A DNA stretch of 64,000 nucleotides from Kosmotoga olearia TBF 19.5.1 (GCF_000023325.1 NC_012785.1:248001-312000), one strand, 5' to 3'. Positions 15,054-23,856 are shown, counted from the first letter of the stretch. The notes: generated by a model not told the origin, from the letters alone. Translations and numbers: made by a program.

Positions 15054-16343
15054 ATGGTCAAGAACTTCATTCTCGATACGAACGTTCTGGTACATGATCC
15101 ATATTGTATTGAAAAATTCGAGGATAACAACGTGATTATTCCGTTTCCTGTTCTTGAAGAGATAGACAAGTTGAAAAGTAAACCCGGAACCCTTGGCCAG
15201 AGTGCAAGAAAGGTCAACAGGATATTGGATTCTTACAGAGAAAAGGGAAGCCTTACCGGTGGAATTACACTTCCATCTGGAGGCAAGTTGAAGGTTCTGG
15301 TTTTCAATGAGTTTCACGTGGAATTGCCACCTTTTTTGGAACATAATTACAAGGACAACGCCATACTTCTTTACACTCTGGAATTGAAAAAGAGAAACAA
15401 GGTACCTGTCGTGCTCGTGAGTAAGGATATAAATCTCAGGGTTAAGGCCGATGTGGTGGGAATACCAGCACAGGATTATCTTGCGGATAAGGTTAGCCTG
15501 GACGAAGGGTTATCTGGAATATTGAAGATAAACGATGATATCTTGCGCAAACGTTTCCTGGAAACAGGAGAACTGCCGGCTAAAGAGTTAGCAGACGATG
15601 AGATATATCCAAATCTTTTCATAGATTTTGGCGAAGACGTTTTTGGACGTGTTGCGCCCGATGGTAAGAAAATCGTCAAACTAAAAGTCAACATGGAAAC
15701 TTCATGCTGGGGGATTCAGCCGCGCAATGTTGAACAGATGCTGGTAATGGAACTTCTTCTTGATGATAGAATAAAACTGGTAACAATTCCAGGTATGGCC
15801 GGAACCGGTAAAACACTTTTGTCATTAGCAGCGGGGCTCAGGAAGGTGCTTGACGAAAAGGTTTATGACCGGCTTCTGGTCGCGCGACCTTTGATTCCTA
15901 TGGGAAAAGATATAGGATATCTTCCCGGTTCAAGGGAAGATAAGGTTCGCCCGTGGATGCAGCCAATTTATGATAACCTTTTCCTGTTGTTCACAAATCG
16001 TCATCAGGACCTTGATACATTTCTTAAACGAGGCGAGAAATTAGAAATTGAGATTCTCAGTTATATTCGCGGACGTTCTATCCCGAATCAGTTAATGATT
16101 ATCGACGAAGCTCAAAACCTCACTCCGCACGAGGTAAAAACTATAATCACCAGAGTTGGCGAGGATACGAAAATCATTCTGACGGGTGATCCTTATCAAA
16201 TCGATAATATTTATCTCGATACAAGCAGTTGTGGGCTGGTTTATGCGGCGTCCAGATTCAAGAAACATCCACTGGCTGGATGCGTTACCTTAACAAAAGG
16301 TGAGAGATCCGTCCTTGCCAGCGCAGCGGCAGAACTGCTGTAA
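15054..16343 (+). CDS. PIN-domain PhoH-type ATPase
   Basis: 429 aa: N-terminal PIN nuclease domain (FILDTNVLVHDPYCIEKF, LEEIDKLK, DNAILLYTL) and C-terminal PhoH ATPase domain with Walker A GMAGTGKTL near residue 248 and Walker B-like LMIIDEAQNLTPHE, followed by IILTGDPYQID. Fused PIN-PhoH proteins have RNA-directed ATPase and RNase activity and are often encoded near RNA-processing genes. It starts two bases after the exonuclease gene. Confidence 0.93.
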   Translation: MVKNFILDTNVLVHDPYCIEKFEDNNVIIPFPVLEEIDKLKSKPGTLGQSARKVNRILDSYREKGSLTGGITLPSGGKLKVLVFNEFHVELPPFLEHNYKDNAILLYTLELKKRNKVPVVLVSKDINLRVKADVVGIPAQDYLADKVSLDEGLSGILKINDDILRKRFLETGELPAKELADDEIYPNLFIDFGEDVFGRVAPDGKKIVKLKVNMETSCWGIQPRNVEQMLVMELLLDDRIKLVTIPGMAGTGKTLLSLAAGLRKVLDEKVYDRLLVARPLIPMGKDIGYLPGSREDKVRPWMQPIYDNLFLLFTNRHQDLDTFLKRGEKLEIEILSYIRGRSIPNQLMIIDEAQNLTPHEVKTIITRVGEDTKIILTGDPYQIDNIYLDTSSCGLVYAASRFKKHPLAGCVTLTKGERSVLASAAAELL

Positions 16344-16362
16344 GATAATGGAGAGGTGAAAC

Positions 16363-16605
16363 ATGACGAACACACAGGAATATGATCTCTATTTAAAGAT
16401 AGCCAAACCGGATATTCATGTTCTCTGTTATATAGTGGAAGCTGAGGACAATCTTATGAACATCAGGCACGTAACTGAAGACGGTTTTTTGAAAATAATC
16501 GTTCCCGGCGATTTACTCAAAGATGCCCTGAACTTTCTTGAAAGCATAGGCAACTATATAGATCTGGAAGTGGTGGAAATACGTGAAAATCCTGGACATA
16601 CTTAG
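16363..16605 (+). CDS. Small DUF4911-like protein
   Basis: 80 aa, predicted alpha/beta fold with the pattern YDLYLKIAKPDIHVLCYIVEA...GFLKIIVPGDLLKDALNFLESI. It resembles the short DUF4911 family known from Thermotogota and Firmicutes; function unknown. AGAGGTGAAAC precedes the ATG. It overlaps the downstream YqeG-type gene by 23 bp, implying coupling. Confidence 0.7.
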   Translation: MTNTQEYDLYLKIAKPDIHVLCYIVEAEDNLMNIRHVTEDGFLKIIVPGDLLKDALNFLESIGNYIDLEVVEIRENPGHT

Positions 16606-17635
16606 GTTACCGCTACCTAAGGAAAGAGCGAAAAGTGTTCGCGATATAGACTACGACAAGCTCATAAATAAGGGGTATAATACGTTCCTCTTCGATTATG
16701 ACAATACGATCGCTGTATGGCGATCGACCTTTGATATGAGGAACGAAAGTTTGTTTAACTCTCTTTTGAACAAAGGTGTCAAGGTAGCAGTTGTAACCAA
16801 TGCTCCTGCCAACAGAGTTCAACATATTACAAAGATATTCGGGCACAAAGTTAAAATATATCATTCAATGAAAAAGCCCGGTACAAAAGAAATGCAGAGA
16901 GTGTTAAAGGAACTAAGATCCGCTCCAGAGAAAACGGTCATTATTGGCGACTTGTTTTTGACGGACGTTATAGCCGGGAATCGTATCGGCATGTATACGA
17001 TTTTGGTTCGTCCTGCTATTAACAAAAATGCGGCTCTTTATAAAAAAATCGCAGCCTTCCTTACAATGGCCAGTTATGTAACGTTCTTTTATACGGTTGG
17101 GTGGTTTGTCAGGACTATTGATTTGCTGACCCCACACGTCTTTCACAAACGTGTTGAAGATATAAATTTCGAGCAATTGAAAGATGCCGGTTACGAGCTG
17201 GTGGTATTCGATTTCGACAACACTCTTCAGCCCTGGAACTCCAACTCGCTTTCTCACGAAAGAGAGCTTTTTATAAAGCGTATACAGCTTCTAGGGTTCA
17301 AGGTAGTAATTGTCTCTAACGGTTCAAAAAGACGTTTGAAAGACATATCACAATCTCTTTCAGGAGTAAAGATTCTCCCGGAAGCGAGAAAACCCTATCC
17401 CGGAAAGGTAAGACGGTTGTTGAAATCGCTGGATATTTTGCCGCATAAAACCGTTGTTGTTGGTGATCAATTGTTTACGGATGTTCTAATGGGGAATCTT
17501 CTCGGAGCTTTTACCATCAAGGTAGTTCCTCTCTCTAATAAGGAATTCTTCTGGACACGAATCATGAGAAAACTGGAAGCAGTTGTGTTGAAGATTATAG
17601 AGTCCAGTGCGGAACTGAAGGAGATTGATAAATGA
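16583..17635 (+). CDS. Tandem YqeG-type HAD phosphatase (two domains in one chain)
   Basis: 350 aa, about twice the usual YqeG length of roughly 170 aa. Domain 1 has FLFDYDNTIAVW near residue 35 and VIIGDLFLTDVIAGN; domain 2 has VVFDFDNTLQPW near residue 213 and VVVGDQLFTDVLMGN, so both carry the HAD nucleophile motif DxDNT and the C-terminal acidic motif. A hydrophobic segment (FLTMASYVTFFYTVGWFV) links them. It starts at GTG 16583 and overlaps yqeH by 4 bp; yqeG and yqeH are also neighbours in Bacillus, which supports a ribosome-assembly context. Confidence 0.88.
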   Translation: MKILDILRLPLPKERAKSVRDIDYDKLINKGYNTFLFDYDNTIAVWRSTFDMRNESLFNSLLNKGVKVAVVTNAPANRVQHITKIFGHKVKIYHSMKKPGTKEMQRVLKELRSAPEKTVIIGDLFLTDVIAGNRIGMYTILVRPAINKNAALYKKIAAFLTMASYVTFFYTVGWFVRTIDLLTPHVFHKRVEDINFEQLKDAGYELVVFDFDNTLQPWNSNSLSHERELFIKRIQLLGFKVVIVSNGSKRRLKDISQSLSGVKILPEARKPYPGKVRRLLKSLDILPHKTVVVGDQLFTDVLMGNLLGAFTIKVVPLSNKEFFWTRIMRKLEAVVLKIIESSAELKEIDK

Positions 17636-18738
17636 AGTGTAAAGGCTGTGGAGTGGAAATACAGACGTTTAACGATGATGTACCCGGATATATTCCGGCA
17701 GACGTTCTCGAAAGAAGGCAAAAAGAGGGTAAAGAGATACTTTGTCAGCGTTGTTTCCATCTCAAGCATTATGGAAAGTTCAAAAAGGAAAAGAAAGGTG
17801 TAAAATCTCTCGATAGCTTGAAGAAATACCTGCACCTCGCTAAAAATGTTATTTATGTGATAGATATTTTCGATTTCGATGGAACCTACAGAGAGGAAAT
17901 AGTCGAACTTTTGAAAGAACACAATGTTTATTATGTTATAAACAAGGTGGATCTGGTTCCCAAAGAAGTTGCTCCACCGGAAATAAAAAAATGGGCTCGA
18001 GACAGGTTAAAGGTACAATCAACTCGTGTAAAACTACTGTCAGCAAAAGTTGGAAGAGGTGTATCAGGTTTCGTTAAATTTTTAAAGAGCAAAAAAGACA
18101 GGCGGTTTCTCGTTGTTGGTGTGACAAATGTCGGAAAGTCGTCGGTACTGAATGCCCTCACCGGTGAAGGCCAACTCACCGCCAGTAAATATCCTGGAAC
18201 GACTCTTGAGCTTGTTCAGTTAAAAAACGAGGATACAGGCCTGACACTGATAGACACTCCCGGAATTTTCACAAATGATCGGGTTACCGATCTCCTCGAT
18301 CCATGGTGCCAGGCAAAGATTATGCCACAAAAGAAATTGACAGTAACAACCATTAACGCCAAGAAAGACAGGACTGTCTTTTTCAGCAGCTTCGTTTCTA
18401 TTACTGTCAAAGGTTATAAAGGAAGACGATCGCCCATATTCCATATACTTACCTCTGAAAATGTGGTTGTTCATGAAACCAACCCGGAAAAAGCTGAAGA
18501 GCGCTGGTCTGAGTGGTTTGGTCGGTTTCTCGTTCCCCCCTGTGGAAATAGCGGGTTTGATAATTATAAATTTGAAAACCATCAACTGAGACTGGAAGCC
18601 GGGCAGGAAATCCATATTTGTGGTCTCGGCTGGGTCAACGTAGCACGTGGGCCGGCTGAATTTACACTGAAACTCCCCGAGAGTGTAAAATGGGTTGTTA
18701 GGGATGCGCTTATTGGTCCATATAAATTCAAAAAATGA
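17632..18738 (+). CDS. yqeH: Circularly permuted ribosome-biogenesis GTPase YqeH
   Basis: 368 aa. N-terminal zinc finger with Cys3, Cys6, Cys38 and Cys41; then a circularly permuted G domain in which NKVDL (G4, near residue 102) precedes GVTNVGKSS (G1, residue 163) and DTPGIF (G3). The C-terminal region is a beta-rich RNA-binding part. YqeH is needed for 30S ribosomal subunit maturation in Bacillus. It is preceded by the YqeG-type gene with a 4 bp overlap and followed by pduL. Confidence 0.95.
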   Translation: MKCKGCGVEIQTFNDDVPGYIPADVLERRQKEGKEILCQRCFHLKHYGKFKKEKKGVKSLDSLKKYLHLAKNVIYVIDIFDFDGTYREEIVELLKEHNVYYVINKVDLVPKEVAPPEIKKWARDRLKVQSTRVKLLSAKVGRGVSGFVKFLKSKKDRRFLVVGVTNVGKSSVLNALTGEGQLTASKYPGTTLELVQLKNEDTGLTLIDTPGIFTNDRVTDLLDPWCQAKIMPQKKLTVTTINAKKDRTVFFSSFVSITVKGYKGRRSPIFHILTSENVVVHETNPEKAEERWSEWFGRFLVPPCGNSGFDNYKFENHQLRLEAGQEIHICGLGWVNVARGPAEFTLKLPESVKWVVRDALIGPYKFKK

Positions 18739-18754
18739 AGCTGGAGGTGTTTCT

Positions 18755-19348
18755 GTGAAACTCAAAAAACTTCCGATCAAAGCTGGTGTTTCTAACAGAC
18801 ACGTTCATCTGTCTCAGGAGCATCTGGAAATTCTCTTTGGAAAAGGTTATGAATTAACGCCTATTAAGGATCTTGGACAACCGGGACAGTACGCGGCAAA
18901 AGAGAAGGTCATCCTTGTTGGCCCTAAGGGTGCTATCGAAGGTGTAAGAGTCCTCGGACCTGTCAGAAAAGCCACACAGGTTGAAATTTCGAAAACTGAC
19001 GCTTTCAAACTGGGGGTTAACCCTCCCATAAAGGATTCTGGCGATCATGAGGGTTCTGTTGGACTGACCCTTGTTGGGCCAAAGGGAACGGTAATCCTTG
19101 AAAGAGGCGTCATCCTTGCAAAAAGGCACATCCACATGACACCGGAAGAGGCAGAAGCCTTTGGTGTCAAGGATAAAGATATTGTTATGGTTTACTGCGA
19201 GGGGACCGGTGGAAGAAAAACCATTTTTGACGACGTTCTTGTAAGGGTCAGTAAATCTTACGCTCTGGAATTTCATGTGGATACTGATGAAGCCAACGCG
19301 GCTATGCTGAGTAACAATGACCCTGTGTATATTATAGAGGAGCTGTAA
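18755..19348 (+). CDS. pduL: PduL-type phosphotransacylase
   Basis: 197 aa with two related beta-barrel halves, each with its His-containing motif: GVSNRHVHLSQEHLE near the N terminus and AKRHIHMTPEEAEAFGV near residue 125. These histidines bind the active-site zinc ions. The enzyme interconverts acyl-CoA and acyl phosphate; outside microcompartment operons it commonly serves as the phosphotransacetylase for acetate formation. There is no microcompartment gene here. The start is GTG 18755 with CTGGAGG 8 nt upstream. Confidence 0.92.
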   Translation: MKLKKLPIKAGVSNRHVHLSQEHLEILFGKGYELTPIKDLGQPGQYAAKEKVILVGPKGAIEGVRVLGPVRKATQVEISKTDAFKLGVNPPIKDSGDHEGSVGLTLVGPKGTVILERGVILAKRHIHMTPEEAEAFGVKDKDIVMVYCEGTGGRKTIFDDVLVRVSKSYALEFHVDTDEANAAMLSNNDPVYIIEEL

Positions 19349-19352
19349 ACCT

Positions 19353-20150
19353 TTGCTTTTTCTCGGAACGAGCGGGTATTCTTTTAAAGATTGGTTAGGA
19401 ACTGTCTATCCTCCAGATGTGAAACCATCTCAAATGCTTAAGTATTATAAGCATGTATGGCGTTTTAATACCGTTGAGTTGAATTTCACTTATTACAGGC
19501 AACCAACGTATAAGACAATTGCAGGTATTTCAAGAAAGATTCCCGGCGAGTTCCTTTTTACAGCAAAAGCTCCTTCAACAGTAACGCACGAGTATTGGAA
19601 AGAAGGGAAAAAAGAAGCAGCAAAACAGGATATGGTACGTTTCCTAAGTGCACTTCAACCACTCAAAGATGAAGGTAGATTGGGACCTATTCTTTTCCAG
19701 TTTCCTTATGCTTTCAAAGCGACGAAGGAAAGGTTAAGGTATCTGGAATTCATCGCCGAAAAGCTCTCAGGTGAAAATATTCATTACGCTCTGGAATTCC
19801 GTAATGATAGCTGGGATGACCCCAAAATCTATGACTATGTTATCGAGCTCGGTTTTACACCGGTTACAGTGGATGAACCACAACTTCCAGGGCTGTTTCC
19901 ATATCGCCCCATAATGGGAAAGAATCTGGCTTACTTCAGGTTCCACGGGAGGAATCCCAAATGGTTCCGTGCTGAAGGAAGTGCGCGGTATAATTATAAT
20001 TATTCGGATGATGAGTTGAGACGTTTCGCTCTCGATGTGTTAGAATTTCTTAGAACCGGAGCGGATGTGTTTGTTTTCTTCAACAATTGTTACATGGGCC
20101 AGGCAGTACAAAATGCCCTCCGCTTCAGGGAATTGGTAGGAGGTGCATGA
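19353..20150 (+). CDS. DUF72 (YecE-like) TIM-barrel protein
   Basis: 265 aa with the DUF72 pattern GTSGYSFKDWLGTVYP, FNTVELNFTYYRQP, FTAKAPSTVTHE, FQFPYAFK, ALEFRNDSWDD, VTVDEPQ, YFRFHGRN and VFFNN. The family has a TIM-barrel fold and an unproven function. It starts at TTG 19353, with GAGGAG about 10 nt upstream, 4 bp after pduL, so it is in the same operon. Confidence 0.9.
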   Translation: MLFLGTSGYSFKDWLGTVYPPDVKPSQMLKYYKHVWRFNTVELNFTYYRQPTYKTIAGISRKIPGEFLFTAKAPSTVTHEYWKEGKKEAAKQDMVRFLSALQPLKDEGRLGPILFQFPYAFKATKERLRYLEFIAEKLSGENIHYALEFRNDSWDDPKIYDYVIELGFTPVTVDEPQLPGLFPYRPIMGKNLAYFRFHGRNPKWFRAEGSARYNYNYSDDELRRFALDVLEFLRTGADVFVFFNNCYMGQAVQNALRFRELVGGA

Positions 20151-20156
20151 TAATAG

Positions 20157-20483
20157 ATGACATATTCTGATATTCTAAGCATCGTGTTGCGAATGATAGC
20201 TGAGGGAAGCGAACCTCATGAGATTTTTGAGCAGCTTTCCAAATTCGGGCTCAGTTCCAGTGAGATCGATGAGATTTATGACGCGGTTTTAGAAATGGTT
20301 GTCAACGGCTATGAAAAAACAGAAATGATCATAGACAACAGTTATGACATAAGAAGAAGGGTTTTCGTTGACGATGAACTCGAAACGCTTAAGATGATGC
20401 CCGGATTATTCAAATCCTTCGTGAAAGGTGATATTTCACCCGGAGATTTTGAGAAGTCCTTAAGTGATTTTTCGGTTTTTTGA
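20157..20483 (+). CDS. Hypothetical small acidic helical protein
   Basis: 108 aa, not recognised. It is acidic and predicted almost wholly helical (ILSIVLRMIAEGSEPHEIFEQLSKFG; SSSEIDEIYDAVLEMVV), with two helix-turn-like parts. ATG at 20157 is 6 bp after the DUF72 stop; AGGAGG lies 13 nt upstream, slightly far. It is the last gene of the plus-strand operon and ends just before a strong terminator. Confidence 0.65.
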   Translation: MTYSDILSIVLRMIAEGSEPHEIFEQLSKFGLSSSEIDEIYDAVLEMVVNGYEKTEMIIDNSYDIRRRVFVDDELETLKMMPGLFKSFVKGDISPGDFEKSLSDFSVF

Positions 20484-20491
20484 TGTAATAG

Positions 20492-20522
20492 AAAAAGCGC
20501 GGGGTTTTTCCCCGCGCTTTTT
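20492..20522. terminator. Bidirectional intrinsic terminator
   Basis: AAAAAGCGCGGGG (20492-20504), loop TTTTT, then CCCCGCGCTTTTT (20510-20522). The 13-bp stem flanked by A and T runs works on both strands, serving the plus-strand operon and the convergent phosphorylase gene. Confidence 0.95.
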
Positions 20523-20539
20523 ATTGCTCTCTCTGAATC

Positions 20540-23104
20540 CTATATCCATTTAGCCATTGGTAAGAAATGACCATTAGGAAGATTTTCAGGGTTGGGTATT
20601 ACCCTGATGGTGTAGACCATTTTACCCTCTTCTTCCACTGTGAACTTGCCCGTATAAACATATTCACCATGGACATCCTCTTTTTCGAGTTTCATCGGGT
20701 AGGTTTTGAATTTGACTATTTCTCCATCTTCGTTCAGCATGGCAACATATATTTCCACCCGAACTTCTTCCGGTTTCAATTCCCCAAGATACACGTTGGC
20801 TGTCAGCGAAATTTCGCTTCCAACTCTCAAACTGTCCCCTGAGCTGGGCCTGAGAAGATTTGGTTTTATTCTTATGTAGCCCCAGTTTTGAAGGAGCCGT
20901 TGGTGCCATCTTGCTATCTCTAAGGCCTTTTTGAAAGAATCAGCGTTCATGAATTCATAGTATTCGACACCCTTTAGGTAGAGATTTTCTATGTAGTCTA
21001 TAAGCATCCTGTGGCTGTTAAAATTGAGGGCTACGGACTTTATGGAGTTTTTCATTTTCTTGACCCACTCTCGAGGAATACCATTTTCATCTCTTTTGTA
21101 ATAAAGCGGGATGATTTCCTTTTCGAGGGTACTATAGATAGAAACGCTGTCTATACGGTCCTGAAGTTCGTTATCGTCGTAATCTCTGTTATCCCCAATT
21201 GTCCAGCCGTTTTCGCCGTTGTAACCTTCGACCCACCATCCATCCATAACACTGAAATTTATGACGCCATTCATAGCAGCTTTCTGGCCACTGGTACCGC
21301 TTGCTTCGTGAGGTCTTCGGGGGTTGTTCATCCAGACATCGACGCCAGAAATCATATGACGGGCAATATTCATATCGTAGTTTTCGAGTATGATTATTCT
21401 ATTCTTGAATTCCGGCATCCTTGACAACTGGTATAACTGACGTATGAGTTCTTTCCCGGGCTCATCAGCTGGATGGGCTTTACCTGCAAAGACAAATTGT
21501 ACCGGGCGTTCGTTATCTGTGAGTATCATCTTTAATCTTTCGATATCTTTCAAAATGAGGGTAGCTCTCTTATATGTGGCGAATCTCCTTGCGAAGCCTA
21601 TCGTAAGAATCTTTTCAGGTAGGAGTTTATCGACTTCCATCAGTTCTTCTATTGTTTCTCCGCACCTCAAACGCTGTCGTCTTATACGGCCCTGAAGGAA
21701 TACTTTCATTCTTTCCTTTAGTTTCATATGAACTTCCCAGAGTTCTTCGTCAGGAACCTTATCGACATATTCCCATATCTCAGAATCCGTTATCTTCTCT
21801 TCCCAGCCTTTCGGGAAATACTTATCGAAGAGTTTCTTGAGGTCGCGGTTCAACCACGTCCACATGTGAACACCATTCGTCACGTGAGTTATGGGCACTT
21901 CAACGGCAGGATACTCCGGAAATACATGGCTCCACAATTTTCTGGAAACCTCTCCGTGGAGTTTGCTGACACCGTTTGCCAGACTTGATAATCTCAGGGC
22001 AAGAACGGTCATGCTGAATTGCTGATGGCCCCCAACACCTCTTTCGAGACCAAGGTCTATGAATTCCTGTCTTGAAGCATTCAGTTTTGGCCAGAATTCT
22101 GAGAAGTATTTGTCTATGAGGCTCAGGTCAAAGACATCGTTACCGGCGGGGACAGGTGTATGCGTTGTGAAAATGTTGGTGGCGCGGGTCAATTCTATGG
22201 CTGTTCTAAAGTCGAGCTTTTTGCCCTGAACATACTCTCTGATCCTTTCCAATGCAAGAAAGGCAGCATGCCCTTCGTTCATGTGCCATACCTTCGGATT
22301 GTAACCGAGCATCCTGAGAGCCCTGACACCACCAATTCCGAGGACGAGTTCCTGCTGAATTCGCGTCTCGCGATTTCCGCCGTAAAGCTGGGCTGTAATC
22401 TTTCTGTCTTCGGGATCGTTCATGGGAACATCCGTATCAAGAAGCAGAAGGACTGAACGCCCAACCATCGCTTTCCAGACCTTTGCCCAGACCTTTCTTC
22501 CGGGAAATTCAATGTTTACATAAATCTCTTCACCTTTTTCATTCGTTGCGGATACTACCGGAAAGTCGGAAAAATCATAACTGGGAAATTCAGAATGCTG
22601 CCAGCCTGTTTTGTCTATGGTTTGCACAAAGTAACCATGACGATACAACAAACCAACCCCAACGATGTTAAGTCCAAGATCGCTGGCGGTTTTCAGGTGG
22701 TCTCCTGCAAGGATCCCCAGCCCCCCAGAATAGATAGGGAAAGATTCGTGAAGGCCGTATTCAGCACAAAAATACGCTACAAGCTCGTTTTTTCTGTCGG
22801 GGTGATTTTTGTCCATCCATGTATTGCTGTTGTTCATATACGCATCGAATTCTGCAACAACTTCGGCATATTCTTTTAGAAACTTTTCGTTCTTTGCAAG
22901 CTCGTTGAGTTTCTGCTGGTTAATTCGCCTTATGAGTTTTACTGGACTTCTCTTTACCTCGTACCAGAGTTCTGAATCCATCGAACGGAAAAGAGCTTCT
23001 ACTTTCGGGTTCCACGTCCACCATAGATTGTAAGCAAGTTCCTCGAGACGTTTCAATTTCTCGGGAAGCTTTGGAACCACAGTGATTTTTTCCAGGAAGT
23101 ACAT
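20540..23104 (-). CDS. glgP: Alpha-glucan (glycogen/maltodextrin) phosphorylase
   Basis: About 854 aa, GT35 phosphorylase of the archaeal/Thermotoga type with an N-terminal DUF3417 helical domain (LKRLEELAYNLWWTWNPKVEALF). The catalytic core has FCAEYGLHESFPIYSGGLG, HMNEGHAAFLALERI and the pyridoxal-phosphate region EASGTSGQKAAMNGVINFS near residues 597-615. It releases glucose-1-phosphate from alpha-1,4-glucans. ATG at 23104 is chosen because GGAGGAG lies 6 nt upstream; an upstream TTG at 23122 lies in front of that site. Single-gene transcript. Confidence 0.95.
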   Translation of the reverse strand: MYFLEKITVVPKLPEKLKRLEELAYNLWWTWNPKVEALFRSMDSELWYEVKRSPVKLIRRINQQKLNELAKNEKFLKEYAEVVAEFDAYMNNSNTWMDKNHPDRKNELVAYFCAEYGLHESFPIYSGGLGILAGDHLKTASDLGLNIVGVGLLYRHGYFVQTIDKTGWQHSEFPSYDFSDFPVVSATNEKGEEIYVNIEFPGRKVWAKVWKAMVGRSVLLLLDTDVPMNDPEDRKITAQLYGGNRETRIQQELVLGIGGVRALRMLGYNPKVWHMNEGHAAFLALERIREYVQGKKLDFRTAIELTRATNIFTTHTPVPAGNDVFDLSLIDKYFSEFWPKLNASRQEFIDLGLERGVGGHQQFSMTVLALRLSSLANGVSKLHGEVSRKLWSHVFPEYPAVEVPITHVTNGVHMWTWLNRDLKKLFDKYFPKGWEEKITDSEIWEYVDKVPDEELWEVHMKLKERMKVFLQGRIRRQRLRCGETIEELMEVDKLLPEKILTIGFARRFATYKRATLILKDIERLKMILTDNERPVQFVFAGKAHPADEPGKELIRQLYQLSRMPEFKNRIIILENYDMNIARHMISGVDVWMNNPRRPHEASGTSGQKAAMNGVINFSVMDGWWVEGYNGENGWTIGDNRDYDDNELQDRIDSVSIYSTLEKEIIPLYYKRDENGIPREWVKKMKNSIKSVALNFNSHRMLIDYIENLYLKGVEYYEFMNADSFKKALEIARWHQRLLQNWGYIRIKPNLLRPSSGDSLRVGSEISLTANVYLGELKPEEVRVEIYVAMLNEDGEIVKFKTYPMKLEKEDVHGEYVYTGKFTVEEEGKMVYTIRVIPNPENLPNGHFLPMAKWI

Positions 23105-23149
23105 CTCTACTCCTCCTCCCAATCAGGTGAAAAAGGGCGTCCGCTTATG

Positions 23150-23178
23150 ATTATAACGTATATTTGTATAGAATTCCA
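23150..23178 (-). promoter_or_regulatory. Probable promoter of glgP
   Basis: Minus strand TATAAT at 23150-23155 with TGGAAT 17 nt upstream (23173-23178), about 46 nt before the ATG. The -10 is perfect and the -35 weak. Confidence 0.5.
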
Positions 23179-23242
23179 CGTCTATTTGCCTCTGAAGGGG
23201 AAATTTCACGAAATATCGGCTCAAATGGGGGATTTTGAATAT

Positions 23243-23313
23243 CGCTGCTTCGCAGCGGAAACGAATCCCTTCGGGATTGAAACGACCGGCCGCGCCGGTG
23301 ATACGTACTCCTG
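23243..23313 (+). repeat. Hairpin array D1: three units plus a broken fourth
   Basis: Units at 23243 (CGCTGC-ttc-GCAGCG), 23264 (AATCCC-ttc-GGGATT) and 23285 (ACCGGC-cgc-GCCGGT), at exact 21-bp pitch with spacers GAAACG, GAAACG and GATACG. At the next position (23306) only TACTCCTG remains and it runs straight into the CGAGA-rich leader of array D2. Confidence 0.94.
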
Positions 23314-23318
23314 ATAAG

Positions 23319-23448
23319 AATCGAGAGTCCGAGAGTCCGAGAACCGAGAGGGCCGTTGCGTGGCGGATACGAATCCCTTCGGGATTGACCCGAACTCCTT
23401 CGGAGTTGTCTCGAACCACTCCGTGGTTGTTCCGAACCGCAAGCGGTT
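23319..23448 (+). repeat. Hairpin array D2 with leader: four units at 21-bp pitch
   Basis: The leader GAATCGAGAGTCC is at 23319. Units follow at 23372 (AATCCC-ttc-GGGATT), 23393 (AACTCC-ttc-GGAGTT), 23414 (AACCAC-tcc-GTGGTT) and 23435 (AACCGC-aa-GCGGTT), the same order and loops as array A. Between 23319 and 23527 the segment is nearly identical to 10786-10995, so these are two copies of one long element. Confidence 0.95.
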
Positions 23449-23461
23449 GAAAAAAGCAGTC

Positions 23462-23527
23462 ATTCTGGAGATTTCTTATCCAGAATCTTGGTATCTCAAG
23501 TACGAGATCCTGAATCAAGTTCAGGAT
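23462..23527 (+). repeat. Composite dyad element, copy D1
   Basis: ATTCTGGA/TCCAGAAT then ATCCTGAA-tcaag-TTCAGGAT, as after arrays A and C2. Confidence 0.9.
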
Positions 23528-23541
23528 GACGGGTGTACAAA

Positions 23542-23612
23542 GAATCGTAGATTCGACCGGCTGCGCCGGTGTTACGAACTCCTGCGGAGTTGCCTCGAAC
23601 CACTGCGTGGTT
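23542..23612 (+). repeat. Hairpin array D3
   Basis: GAATC-gta-GATTC (23542-23554), then ACCGGC-tgc-GCCGGT at 23556, AACTCC-tgc-GGAGTT at 23577 and AACCAC-tgc-GTGGTT at 23598; the last three are at exact 21-bp pitch with spacers GTTACG and GCCTCG. All three of these loops are tgc. Confidence 0.93.
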
Positions 23613-23624
23613 GAAAAAAGCTGA

Positions 23625-23730
23625 CATTCTGGAAATGTTTAATCGCAGAATCTGCTGCACAAGCTGACGTTCTGGAGATGTCTTATCCAGAATCTTGTTT
23701 TCAGACGAGATCCTGAATCAAGTTCAGGAT
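23625..23730 (+). repeat. Two further ATTCTGGA/ATCCTGAA dyad copies
   Basis: A degenerate ATTCTGGA dyad is at 23625-23653 and a fuller copy at 23669-23730. From 23731 to 23820 only short CGAGA/TCTCG-type words and AACCGACAACGG-like fragments are visible; no gene was found. Confidence 0.8.
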
Positions 23731-23856
23731 GACAGGTGGGAGTGTTCGGGTTTTAATGTATCTCGATTTTCACGTACAATCTACAACCCAGAACCGACAA
23801 CGGCTTTTATCGCCGCGCAGCGGCTTTCTCGGACTCTCGTTTTTTGCTGCTCTTCT

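Noticed and set aside
18755-19348. Bacterial microcompartment locus suggested by pduL
   Set aside because: No shell protein or diol dehydratase genes nearby; PduL is used as a general phosphotransacetylase in many anaerobes.
10840-23612. CRISPR arrays
   Set aside because: Constant parts are only 6-10 nt, variable parts are self-complementary 15-mers, and no cas gene is present.
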